Assembly (NCBI RefSeq): GCF_023273895.1
Contig: NZ_CP096883.1
Location: 1,736,001 to 1,800,000 of the forward strand
DNA from: Sphingobacterium sp. PCS056
GTDB lineage: Bacteria; Bacteroidota; Bacteroidia; Sphingobacteriales; Sphingobacteriaceae
DNA: 64,000 nucleotides
Direction: 5' to 3'
This document shows, piece by piece, positions 25,722 through 35,047 of this stretch. The notes beneath the pieces are model-generated. The model did not search any database. It was not told the origin of the DNA and saw only the letters and a program-made list of their open reading frames with translations. A program made the translations under genes and the position numbers. How positions within the stretch are numbered: the stretch's first letter is position 1; each line of letters begins with the position of its first letter.

Positions 25722-28700
25722 ATGAGAAAATTTATACTATTTTCTGTTGCTGTGGGTCTGAGTGTGCCTTCTAAGTCTTTCAGTAATGTGAGCAAAGAAG
25801 GAGTGCTGAATAGCCCTAATGTAACACAGTCACTTTTAGCTTCATCCAAAGCTGTGCTTCAAAATGCAGTTCAGGGGGTGGTGACAGGGCCAGATGGGCC
25901 AATGGCGGAAGTAAGTGTAGTTGTTGTCGGAGGGACAGCCTCTACAAAAACAGATACTCAAGGACGTTTCAAGATTACGGCTCCTATCGGGAGTAAGTTG
26001 AGATTTACGTCCATTGGTTATGCTACAAAAGAGGCAACGGTAAGTTCTAACACTGTGAACGTTACTTTAGAATCAAGTAATGAATCTTTGGAAGAAGTGG
26101 TAGTTGTTGGTTACGGTACACAGAAAAAAGGCAATGTAACAGGTGCTGTATCGACTATCAATGTAAAAGAAAATTTACAGAGTAGACCTATTGCAGATGT
26201 TGGTCGTGCTATCCAAGGTACAACACCCGGATTGAGTGTTACAATACCAAGTGGAGAAGTAGGTTCTGATCCAAAAATTAGAATTCGGGGCGCAATTTCT
26301 TCTATCCAAGGAACATCTAATCCTCTTATTTTATTAGACAATGTTGAAATACCAAGTATTCAATATGTCAATCCTGAGGATGTTGAATCTATTACAGTTT
26401 TAAAGGATGCTGCGGCCTCTTCGATATATGGTGCTAAAGCAGCTTTTGGCGTTATTTTGATCACAAGTAAGACGGGAAGTTCAACTGAAAAAATCAATGT
26501 TAATTACTCTAATAACTTCTCCTTTCAGAATCCTTTTAAAAGATATGAAATGGGTCGTCTTAATGCATTGAAATATACGGTAGACGCTATGGATAGGGTT
26601 GGAGAAACGGAAACTGGAGCTTTTTATAAAATAAATAGAGAGAGTTACGAAAAAGCTGTTGATTGGGATAAAAAATATGGTTCTACGATAGGATCAGATG
26701 ACCCTACGGTCTATGGGAGAGATTGGTATGTGAATCCTACAGCGCCAACTAAAAAATTTGGTATTCGTACTTATGATCCCTATGATTATATGATTAAGGA
26801 ATGGGCGCCTACTCAGACCCATAATCTATCGTTAAATGGTAGCATTAACAAAACAAAATATACGGCTTCATTTGGATCCTTGAACCAAAGTGGTATGTTG
26901 AAACCTGGTGATGCAGATAAGTTTACAAGATATAATGCTGCTTTACGACTAAGTACAGAACTTAATAAGTTCATTACTGTTCGTGGTGGAGCCATGTTTG
27001 CTCAGCGAAATAAGACATATCCATATGCGACAAACTCAACTACAGCAGATCCATGGTTATACATGTATAGATGGAGTTCATTGTATCCAATGGGAAATGA
27101 CGAAAATGGAAATCCAATCAGAAGTCCTTGGAGTGAAAACAATGCGGCAAATGATGCATCGATGTTACGTAACTACATTAATTTAAATGCGGGTGCGACA
27201 GTTAATATTAAGAAAAACTGGAGAGTAGATATTGATTACAATTTTACGAATGAAGATTTTTCTTGGAGAAAAAATGGTACGAGATATACCGCTGCAAACT
27301 CTTGGGTTGCTGCAAAGCAAAGACTAGATGCGAATGGCAAACCTGTTTTTGTTAATAGTGATGGTCAGGTAGTTTCTTCAACTGATGCGGGAGCAATACG
27401 GGCTTATGATTTGTCCAATGACATGTATACCGCAAATGGTTCTGCACAGGATCATATTTACATGCGATCTGAAAATGAACAAAAACATACTTTTAATGCA
27501 TATACGACCTATGATTTAAATTTAAATGATGATCATGTATTTAAATTTATGCTAGGTATGAATCGAGTGGCTTCTGCTGGTCAGTATCATTGGACGCAAA
27601 GAGCTGATTTAATTGATATTACAAATCCTCAATTTGATCTTGCTGTTGGAACAATAACGGGTAGTGGAGGTGAGTATTGGGAATCTCAGTTAGGATACTT
27701 TGGTCGGGTTAACTATGCTTATAAAAATAAATATTTGTTAGAGGCAAATCTTCGATATGATGGATCATCTAAATTTCCTACAGATTTGAAATGGAGATGG
27801 TTCCCATCATTCTCAGCGGGCTGGGTAGCATCAGAAGAGAGTTTTATGGAATGGGCGAAGCCAACGTTGAACCAATTAAAATTTAGAGGTTCATGGGGTA
27901 TCATCGGTAATCAAACTGTGCCTTCTGATTTGTATATTTCCAACATGTCTGCAGGTCAAACAAGCTGGGTAATCGATGGAACATTAACAAATTCTGTTGG
28001 ATCTCCAAAATTGAATGTTCCGAATGTAAGCTGGGAAGATTTGGAAACTTTGGATATCGGTATGGATGCCAGATTTTTCAAAAGTAAGTTGGGGCTTACC
28101 GTTGATTGGTATCAGAAGAAAACAAACAATATGTTTGCTCCTTTAGAAGGTACTACTTGGACTTTAGGTGCGCCAGCTCCTATAGGTAATTATGGTACTT
28201 TGACTACTCGAGGTCTTGAAGTTGCAGTAGATTTTAATCATAGATTTGAAAATGGTCTTGGAATAAATTTGAGAGCTAATATTGATGATGCTAAGTCGGT
28301 CTTCAATGGTTATACGGAGTCAAGAACGACTGGTGTAAATTATAATGGACGTGTATATGGAGATATCTGGGGCTTTGAAACAGATCGATTATATCAATAT
28401 GATGATTTTGTTTTAGATGGAAATGGAAAAGCGCAGTTAGTGGATCTGAATGCAGATATGTCAAAATACTATCTGAGTGGAGGTAAGAAGGCTTATCTTT
28501 TGAAAGACGGGCCAAATGGAGAGAAACCAGTATACCAACCTCGATATCAAAATTCATCTAACTTTTACTATGGACCAGGCGATGTTAAATTTAAGGATTT
28601 AAATGGCGATGGAGAAATCGATAATGGCGATGGTACAATCGATAATCCTGGAGATATGAAAATTATTGGAAACTCTACGCCTAGATACCAATATGGATTT

Positions 28701-29213
28701 AGAATAGGTGCTGATTTTAAGGGCTTTGATGTTTCAGCATTCTTTCAAGGAGTTGGTCAACGTAAGGTATGGGGTACTGGATTTTTGGCTATCCCTGGTT
28801 TTAATGTCTCTGATGGCGCTATGCCAGCAAGTTTTGTTAATGATTATTGGACTCCAGAAAATCAGGATGCATTTTACCCAGCCGCATTCAATAATGCTGG
28901 TGGTACCAATGTAAACAATATGCAGATTCAATCTCGTTATCTATTGGATATGTCTTATTTGAGAATTAAAAATCTGACAATGGGGTATACGATTCCAAAA
29001 CATATATTGGATCGTGCAAAAATTAATAATTTAAGAGTGTATGTATCATTAGAAAATTTCTTTACTTGGGATAAATTAAATGGCCTGCCGGTAGATCCAG
29101 AGGAGGTTGAAGGAGAATCGATTTTTAATGCCACCAACTATAATGGCGGTCGTACAGGTGTTGGTACTCCAACATTCAAAAGTGCATCATTTGGTGTTCA
29201 GTTAAACTTTTAA
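25722..29213 (+). CDS. SusC/RagA-family TonB-dependent transporter, tandem paralogue A
   Basis: At 1163 residues it is longer than the two SusC proteins to its left. A signal-type N-terminus (MRKFILFSVAVGLSVPSKS) is followed by a CarboxypepD_reg-like domain (about 50-125), EEVVVVGYGTQKKGNVTGAVS before the plug (to about 250, with LILLDNVEIPS and LKDAAASSIYGAKAAFG), and the barrel ending QLNF. It is clearly homologous over its whole length to the SusC at 31584, sharing near-identical plug segments such as SNPLIL-DNVEIPS. Its SusD follows after 10 bases. Being directly behind namZ suggests a muropeptide or amino-sugar ligand (inference). Confidence 0.93.
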   Translation: MRKFILFSVAVGLSVPSKSFSNVSKEGVLNSPNVTQSLLASSKAVLQNAVQGVVTGPDGPMAEVSVVVVGGTASTKTDTQGRFKITAPIGSKLRFTSIGYATKEATVSSNTVNVTLESSNESLEEVVVVGYGTQKKGNVTGAVSTINVKENLQSRPIADVGRAIQGTTPGLSVTIPSGEVGSDPKIRIRGAISSIQGTSNPLILLDNVEIPSIQYVNPEDVESITVLKDAAASSIYGAKAAFGVILITSKTGSSTEKINVNYSNNFSFQNPFKRYEMGRLNALKYTVDAMDRVGETETGAFYKINRESYEKAVDWDKKYGSTIGSDDPTVYGRDWYVNPTAPTKKFGIRTYDPYDYMIKEWAPTQTHNLSLNGSINKTKYTASFGSLNQSGMLKPGDADKFTRYNAALRLSTELNKFITVRGGAMFAQRNKTYPYATNSTTADPWLYMYRWSSLYPMGNDENGNPIRSPWSENNAANDASMLRNYINLNAGATVNIKKNWRVDIDYNFTNEDFSWRKNGTRYTAANSWVAAKQRLDANGKPVFVNSDGQVVSSTDAGAIRAYDLSNDMYTANGSAQDHIYMRSENEQKHTFNAYTTYDLNLNDDHVFKFMLGMNRVASAGQYHWTQRADLIDITNPQFDLAVGTITGSGGEYWESQLGYFGRVNYAYKNKYLLEANLRYDGSSKFPTDLKWRWFPSFSAGWVASEESFMEWAKPTLNQLKFRGSWGIIGNQTVPSDLYISNMSAGQTSWVIDGTLTNSVGSPKLNVPNVSWEDLETLDIGMDARFFKSKLGLTVDWYQKKTNNMFAPLEGTTWTLGAPAPIGNYGTLTTRGLEVAVDFNHRFENGLGINLRANIDDAKSVFNGYTESRTTGVNYNGRVYGDIWGFETDRLYQYDDFVLDGNGKAQLVDLNADMSKYYLSGGKKAYLLKDGPNGEKPVYQPRYQNSSNFYYGPGDVKFKDLNGDGEIDNGDGTIDNPGDMKIIGNSTPRYQYGFRIGADFKGFDVSAFFQGVGQRKVWGTGFLAIPGFNVSDGAMPASFVNDYWTPENQDAFYPAAFNNAGGTNVNNMQIQSRYLLDMSYLRIKNLTMGYTIPKHILDRAKINNLRVYVSLENFFTWDKLNGLPVDPEEVEGESIFNATNYNGGRTGVGTPTFKSASFGVQLNF

Positions 29214-29223
29214 TATTTGAAAA

Positions 29224-31071
29224 ATGAAATTAAATAAACATATTATAGCAGTTTTACTGTCTACGGCAGGTTTAGTTTCTTGTAATAAGGACTTATTAGA
29301 TCGCTCAGAGACAACGAAAGTGATTGATGCTGAATTTTGGAGAAATCAAAGCGATATCAGATTGTACGCAAATGATTTTTATACAAACTTTTTTGTAGGG
29401 TATAATTCAGGATTTGGCGTTGCTTTTGCTCCGCTTAGAGGGTATAACTGGGCGGATGATTTTACATCTGAAGGGACGCAAGCAAGTTTTGAATCCACAG
29501 TACCTACAACGCGAGGTTCTTCTTCTGCTACTACTGAAATGTTAACTCAATATGCAGGGCCTTCTTGGAACTTCTATTGGGTTCGTAAAGCAAATGTGAT
29601 GTTGAATCGCATAGAAAATAAAGCAAAACCTAATTTATCTCCAGAAGAGTATAACCATTGGACAGCAGTTGCTAAATTTTTCAGAGCTTTTGAATATTCT
29701 CGTTTAGTTGGAGTATTTGGAGATGTTCCTTATTTTGATGCGGAAGTCGATCCAAAGGATTTTGATACCATGTACAAAGCTCGTACGCCAAGAACGGAGG
29801 TGATGGATAAAGTGTATGATGACTGCAAGTATGTATTGGAGAATATGCGCATAGATGATGGTAAAGGGTATGTGGGTCGTTATACAGCTGCTGCTTTAAT
29901 CTCAAATTGGATGTTATTTGAAGGTACTTGGGAACATTACCACAATGTGGATAAAACGAGAGCAAAAAAGTTTTTAGAGTTAGCAGTTGAAGCTTCTCAA
30001 TATGTGATGAATTCTGGTAAATATTCTTTTGGTAGTGATTTCAAAAGTTTATTTGCATCGGAGGATTTGAGTAGTAATCCTGAGGTGATTTTCTTTAGAG
30101 CTTATAATGATGCCGTAAAGGTGACACATGCAATTGGTTCTTATAGTAATGGCAATGAAGGACAAGATAAAGCTTCAAACCTGAATCTATTAAAATCTTT
30201 TATTTGTAATGATGGTCAAGTTTGGCAAAACTCCACAACTGCTAAAGCCGGTGACTTTTCATTAAAAGCATTAGCATCTTCTAGAGATCCAAGATTTGAG
30301 GCAACTTTTATGGATACGGTCAATACCGCTGCTGTAACTTTAGCCTATGTTCATAAATTTTCAGGAAGAGATGCCTTGACTTATATTGGTAAAACCTATC
30401 CTGCGAAATGGACAAGTAATACCAATACAAATGATGCTCCTGTAGCGCGTTTAGCTGAGGTAGTATTGAATTGGATTGAGGCTAAACAAGTATTAGCGGA
30501 AAATTATGGCGGTGCTGCTGTAGGTCAAAATGACTTGGATAAATCTATTAATGCAATCAGGAATAGACCTTTAGATGCTGATGCAACTAGAAAAGGTATT
30601 AAGAAAACAGCGCCATTACTATTATCTGCTATTCCAAACGATCCTACTCGTGATGGTGATGTGTCTCCATTGATGTGGGAAATACGTCGTGAACGTCGTA
30701 TGGAATTTGTATACGAAGGATCTCGTCTGAATGATATCAGACGCTGGAAGAAATTGGATTATATGAATTTTAACAAGCCTGATTATACTGCAGGTCCATG
30801 GATCAATGCTCTGAAAGATTTACCTAAAAATGCTGCAGGTACTAATTTGGCAGATTCTTATAAGAATAAGTTAAAAGTTATGAAGGCAGATGGTACCGTT
30901 GTTACATTTAATGGTACAAATGCTAGTGATTTAGTTGGTTACTATGTTGTTGCAAATTTTGCAAATCGTGTAGCATTTACAGAGCGTTCATATATGTCTC
31001 CAGTTGGACTTAATCAGGTTCAGCAATATGTGGATAGAGGATATACATTAACACAAACAGTAGGTTGGTAA
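29224..31071 (+). CDS. SusD/RagB-family outer-membrane lipoprotein, tandem paralogue A
   Basis: The 615 residues start with a lipoprotein signal (STAGLVSCNKDLLDRSE, lipidated Cys near 21). The RagB/SusD body includes RIENKAKPNLSPEEYNHW and VAKFFRAFEYSRLVGVFGDVPYFDAEV (about 125-180), and the SusD C-terminal domain includes MWEIRRERRMEFVYEGSRLNDIRRWKKL (about 480-507). It is paralogous to the SusD at 35048 along its length. It ends the namZ-susC-susD unit; a strong terminator follows 21 bases after the stop. Confidence 0.92.
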   Translation: MKLNKHIIAVLLSTAGLVSCNKDLLDRSETTKVIDAEFWRNQSDIRLYANDFYTNFFVGYNSGFGVAFAPLRGYNWADDFTSEGTQASFESTVPTTRGSSSATTEMLTQYAGPSWNFYWVRKANVMLNRIENKAKPNLSPEEYNHWTAVAKFFRAFEYSRLVGVFGDVPYFDAEVDPKDFDTMYKARTPRTEVMDKVYDDCKYVLENMRIDDGKGYVGRYTAAALISNWMLFEGTWEHYHNVDKTRAKKFLELAVEASQYVMNSGKYSFGSDFKSLFASEDLSSNPEVIFFRAYNDAVKVTHAIGSYSNGNEGQDKASNLNLLKSFICNDGQVWQNSTTAKAGDFSLKALASSRDPRFEATFMDTVNTAAVTLAYVHKFSGRDALTYIGKTYPAKWTSNTNTNDAPVARLAEVVLNWIEAKQVLAENYGGAAVGQNDLDKSINAIRNRPLDADATRKGIKKTAPLLLSAIPNDPTRDGDVSPLMWEIRRERRMEFVYEGSRLNDIRRWKKLDYMNFNKPDYTAGPWINALKDLPKNAAGTNLADSYKNKLKVMKADGTVVTFNGTNASDLVGYYVVANFANRVAFTERSYMSPVGLNQVQQYVDRGYTLTQTVGW

Positions 31072-31092
31072 TTATCGACTACTGAGTTAATA

Positions 31093-31126
31093 AAGAGCCA
31101 CTTCATTTTGAAGTGGCTCTTTTTAT
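31093..31126 (+). terminator. Terminator of the namZ-susC-susD unit
   Basis: AGAGCCACTTCA and TGAAGTGGCTCT form a 12-bp perfect stem, flanked by A residues and followed by TTTTTAT. Confidence 0.92.
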
Positions 31127-31304
31127 ATAACACAAATTTCATAATTTCTGCATACTTTTCATGCCGATCTAAATACCTGTTTTTAATAATTCTATCGGTA
31201 TACTCACTCTCCCTCTTCTTAAATATATGATTACAATATTCTACAGGATTATTATGATATAACTCCTGTCAAATATGTATATAATGGATTTTATTTAATA
31301 CACG

Positions 31305-31442
31305 ATGATAGAGTTTTTATCACAAATTGAATTCCACTTTCATAATGGAATGCTAGGCTTATCTGCCCCATTATTCAAAACAAATTTTATCTTGCTTTTT
31401 TATGCGTTAGTAATATTTTATTTCACGCTAAAAAACGTATAA
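31305..31442 (+). CDS. Possible 45-residue single-helix membrane peptide
   Basis: An ATG-started frame of 45 codons ending with a hydrophobic stretch (NFILLFYALVIFYFTLKNV) that could span a membrane. No family is recognised. In AT-rich intergenic DNA a frame like this can arise by chance, and its end overlaps the AAAAACG direct repeats, so I regard it as doubtful. Confidence 0.2.
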   Translation: MIEFLSQIEFHFHNGMLGLSAPLFKTNFILLFYALVIFYFTLKNV

Positions 31443-31505
31443 AAACGCAATAAAATTTTATATTTAATATTATAAGCTTATATTAGTATATATTTATGCG
31501 TTTTT
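31431..31505. repeat. AAAAACG direct repeats and inverted copy upstream of susC
   Basis: AAAAACGTAT (31431-31440) is followed directly by AAAAACGCAA (31441-31450), a 10-base period that puts both on one DNA face. TGCGTTTTT on the same strand at 31497-31505 is the inverted form of AAAAACGCA. The pattern suggests a regulator binding region about 80-150 bases before the susC start. Confidence 0.45.
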
Positions 31506-31583
31506 CAGACATTTCCAAGTGTTGAAACATGCATAATCTAACCAAAAAAAGTAAAACCAATTTTTTAAATTATTATTCCGATT

Positions 31584-34500
31584 ATGAGAAAATCTCTATT
31601 ATTCTCAGTTGCTGCAGGTTTAATTAGTTATCCCGATGCTCATGCGAGTGGCGTATCTAAAATTACTAATCTTGCAGCTACTACCTCTGAATTTTCAAGT
31701 AGAATCTTTCAAAATACGGTACAAGGTAAAGTTTTGGGACCTTCTGGTCCTATTGCTGGAGCTACTGTAACTGTTGTTGGTACAAAGAATTCTACAATGA
31801 CTGATTTAGAAGGCAATTTTAAAATTGTAGCTCCCATAGGAGCTACTCTTCGCATATCTATTGTTGGATACAAGTCTAGGGATATTAATGTCACATCAAA
31901 TACGCTGTCTACGGCATTGGAAATTAATGAAAGTGCTTTGGATGAAGTTGTTGTAGTTGGCTATGGTTCTCAAAAGAAATCAAATTTAACAGGCGCAGTT
32001 TCAACTGTAAATGTTGAAAAAGTTTTGGGAAGTAGACCTATTCCTGATGTAGCAAGAGGTTTGCAAGGGACAATTCCAGGTCTTTCTATTGTTGTTCCAT
32101 CTGGAGAAGTTGGCTCCGATCCAATAATGAAAATTCGTGGTCAAATTGCTTCGATAAATGGATCAAGTAATCCTCTTATTTTAGTAGATAATGTCGAAAT
32201 TCCTAGTGTCAATCTTATTAATCCGAATGATATTGAATCGGTCACTGTACTAAAAGATGCAGCTTCAAGTTCAATTTATGGAGCAAAGGCAGCCTTTGGT
32301 GTGATATTGATCACGACAAAAAAAGGTGCTAACACAGACTCGAATGTGGTCACTTATTCTACAAACTTATCTTTGCAATCTCCGTTTAAGCCTATTGAAA
32401 TTGCAGGAATTGACGGTTTAGAATATACATTGGAAGCGCATGAAAACATGAAAGCAAGTGGACCTGCTGGTGGATTTTGGCGTGTAAGTAGAGAAAGTTT
32501 TGAAAAAGTTAAAGAATGGCAGCAAAAATATGGCAGTACTGTCGGTAATTATGACCCGGTTCTGTATGGCCGTGATTGGTACTATGAAGGTGGAGAAAAA
32601 TATGGCTTAAGGTTGTATGATCCTGCGGCAGTGATGATTAAGGATAATGCTTTTTCTCAAATTCATAATTTGGGATTGAATGGGAAAAGTAATAAAACAA
32701 CCTATAATTTAAGTTCAGGGTACCTTGGTCAGCAAGGAATGATGAAACCTGCTCAACATGATGACTATACTCGTTTTAATGCAACATTAAATCTCTCGAC
32801 AAAAGTAAGCGATTTTTTGACGGTTAGAGGTGGGGCAATGTATTCAGATGGAACTAAGCGATTTCCTAATTCGACTACTGGATTTACATCTGATCCTTGG
32901 CTCTATTTATATAGATGGAGCCGGTTATTTCCAATAGCAGCACAACAAAATGGTGTGGATGTGAGGGATCCTTATTTTGACACAAAGAATGCACATGATG
33001 CTATTAGAACCAATCGATATCTGAATCTGAATTTGGGATCGACTTTAAATGTGACAAAAAATTGGGACATCCAATTGGACTATGCATACAGTACTCAAAA
33101 TAATACGGATAAATCTTCGATGCCTACATCTACCGGGGCATGGCATTGGTATGCTCCAATTGCAAGTGTTGATGCTGACGGCTGGCCGATTTATGTCGAT
33201 GAGGATGGTGTAGCGACAGATACTGGAGGCATTCCCTCTTATCAGTTTCCTGTAGAACAATATATAGGAAAAGATCAAACCTATATATCCAGATCAAATT
33301 ACTTTTCAAAAAAACATACGTTCAATGCCTTTTCAACCTATAATTTGAACATTCAATATAAGCATGATTTTAAGTTTATGGTTGGGACAAATATTGTATC
33401 CAATTTATGGGAGAGTAATTATGCAAAAAGAACCAATTTAATGAATGAGCAAAATCCGCAATTCAATTTTGCTGTAGGTACTGAGACTTCTGGTGGTGAT
33501 AAATATTGGGAATCACAAGCAGGATTTTTTGGACGCTTAAATTATGCATATGATAATAAATATTTGCTTGAAGCTAATTTGAGATATGATGGTGCTTCCA
33601 AATTTCCCAAACATCTACGCTGGAGATGGTTCCCTTCATTTTCTGCTGGCTGGGTAATTTCAAATGAACGCTTTATGGAGCCATTGAACCCCGTACTAAG
33701 CTTTGCTAAATTCCGTGGTTCTTGGGGAAGTATTGGTGATCAGTCTATAAGTAATGCCATGTATGTTCCCACTATGGCCATAGCGAAAAATAGCTGGCTA
33801 ACGAGTTCTGGAAATCAATTTTTTCAGCTTGGGACACCCTTAGCTATTTCTGATGCAATTATGTGGCAGGATATTGAACATATTAATCTTGGTGCCGATT
33901 TGCGATTTTTTAATAATAAGTTGGGGCTTGTCATGGAATTGTATGAGCGTAGCACAAAAAATATGATCGTAGGCGGTGATGCTTTGCCTGCAACATTTGG
34001 TACTGGGGCTCCACAAGGAAATTATGGAAATTTAAGAACAAGAGGTTGGGAACTTTCCGCAGATTACAGTCACAAATTTAAAAATGGTTTACGATTAAAT
34101 TTTAATGCCAATATTGCTGATGCAATTTCTGTAGTGACAAAAGGGGTCGACTGGAAAGATAATTGGGAAGATAGGAGATTGTCCACCAGTTATTCAACAG
34201 GAAGAAGATACGGGGATATTTATGGTTTCGTGACTGATCGCTTGTATCAAAAGGAAGATTTTATGTATGATGAGCAAGGGAAGTTTATGCAAACTACAAT
34301 TGTTAGAGACGGTTCATCAAAAGTTACTAATATGCTGGCAGGCAATAATCCTGTTTATCAAACATATTTTGAAGATGGTAATCAAATCCTACTGATGAGC
34401 CCAGGTGATGTGAAATTTGTTGACGTTAATGGTGACGGATATATTGATGCAGGAAAAGGGGTGAACGGTGATACTGGTGATATGGTTGTTATTGGAAATT

Positions 34501-35042
34501 CTACGCCTAGATATGATTTTGGGTTTAGGGTGGGTGCGGAATATAGAGGATTTGATTTGTCTTTGTTTTTTCAGGGAATCGGAAAAAGAAGTATCTGGGG
34601 TGACGGTCAATTGGCTATTCCGGGCTATCATGTTAAAGACGGAGCCATGCCTCAAGCAATTGCTGAGGATTTTTGGAAAGAGGATCGTACAGATGCATTC
34701 TATCCAAGAGCATGGAATCTTAATGGATCTAATTCTGGCTACGTGATGAGACCGCAGACTCGGTATATGTTGGATATGTCCTATTTCAAAATTAAAAATA
34801 TAACGTTAGGATACGCTGTTTCACAGACGGCATTAAGGAAAATTCACTTAAAAAATGCTCGTATTTATGTCTCACTTGAGAATTTTTTCACTTTCGATAA
34901 TTTAAGAGGCCTTCCAATCGATCCTGAAACTATCTCTGGAAATTCTATGTTACAGTCTGGTGGAAATTATAATCTAGGGCGTACTGGGGCTGGTAACCCT
35001 TCTTTTAAATCTGCATCAATGGGTATTCAAATAGGTTTGTAA
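31584..35042 (+). CDS. SusC/RagA-family TonB-dependent transporter, tandem paralogue B
   Basis: The 1152-residue importer has a signal-type start (MRKSLLFSVAAGLISYPDAHA), a CarboxypepD_reg-like domain (about 47-122), DEVVVVGYGSQKKSNLTGAVS, the plug (to about 248, with LILVDNVEIPS and LKDAASSSIYGAKAAFG) and a barrel ending MGIQIGL. It parallels paralogue A (25722) segment by segment, including the NGDGYIDAG-type calcium-like loop and the VIGNSTPRYDFGFR region near 955-985. Its SusD starts 5 bases downstream and a DUF4623-like lipoprotein and GHL10 follow, so it belongs to a separate uptake unit with its own enzyme. Confidence 0.93.
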   Translation: MRKSLLFSVAAGLISYPDAHASGVSKITNLAATTSEFSSRIFQNTVQGKVLGPSGPIAGATVTVVGTKNSTMTDLEGNFKIVAPIGATLRISIVGYKSRDINVTSNTLSTALEINESALDEVVVVGYGSQKKSNLTGAVSTVNVEKVLGSRPIPDVARGLQGTIPGLSIVVPSGEVGSDPIMKIRGQIASINGSSNPLILVDNVEIPSVNLINPNDIESVTVLKDAASSSIYGAKAAFGVILITTKKGANTDSNVVTYSTNLSLQSPFKPIEIAGIDGLEYTLEAHENMKASGPAGGFWRVSRESFEKVKEWQQKYGSTVGNYDPVLYGRDWYYEGGEKYGLRLYDPAAVMIKDNAFSQIHNLGLNGKSNKTTYNLSSGYLGQQGMMKPAQHDDYTRFNATLNLSTKVSDFLTVRGGAMYSDGTKRFPNSTTGFTSDPWLYLYRWSRLFPIAAQQNGVDVRDPYFDTKNAHDAIRTNRYLNLNLGSTLNVTKNWDIQLDYAYSTQNNTDKSSMPTSTGAWHWYAPIASVDADGWPIYVDEDGVATDTGGIPSYQFPVEQYIGKDQTYISRSNYFSKKHTFNAFSTYNLNIQYKHDFKFMVGTNIVSNLWESNYAKRTNLMNEQNPQFNFAVGTETSGGDKYWESQAGFFGRLNYAYDNKYLLEANLRYDGASKFPKHLRWRWFPSFSAGWVISNERFMEPLNPVLSFAKFRGSWGSIGDQSISNAMYVPTMAIAKNSWLTSSGNQFFQLGTPLAISDAIMWQDIEHINLGADLRFFNNKLGLVMELYERSTKNMIVGGDALPATFGTGAPQGNYGNLRTRGWELSADYSHKFKNGLRLNFNANIADAISVVTKGVDWKDNWEDRRLSTSYSTGRRYGDIYGFVTDRLYQKEDFMYDEQGKFMQTTIVRDGSSKVTNMLAGNNPVYQTYFEDGNQILLMSPGDVKFVDVNGDGYIDAGKGVNGDTGDMVVIGNSTPRYDFGFRVGAEYRGFDLSLFFQGIGKRSIWGDGQLAIPGYHVKDGAMPQAIAEDFWKEDRTDAFYPRAWNLNGSNSGYVMRPQTRYMLDMSYFKIKNITLGYAVSQTALRKIHLKNARIYVSLENFFTFDNLRGLPIDPETISGNSMLQSGGNYNLGRTGAGNPSFKSASMGIQIGL

Positions 35043-35047
35043 TAAAA

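Larger units (their letters stand above)
31127..31583. other. 457-base intergenic region between the tandem susCD pairs
   Basis: AT-rich region holding the upstream control of the second tandem susC/susD pair. It contains a possible 45-codon membrane-peptide frame (31305-31442), two direct repeats AAAAACGTAT/AAAAACGCAA (31431-31450) and an opposite-strand TGCGTTTTT (31497-31505). I found no exact TAnnTTTG box. Confidence 0.5.
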
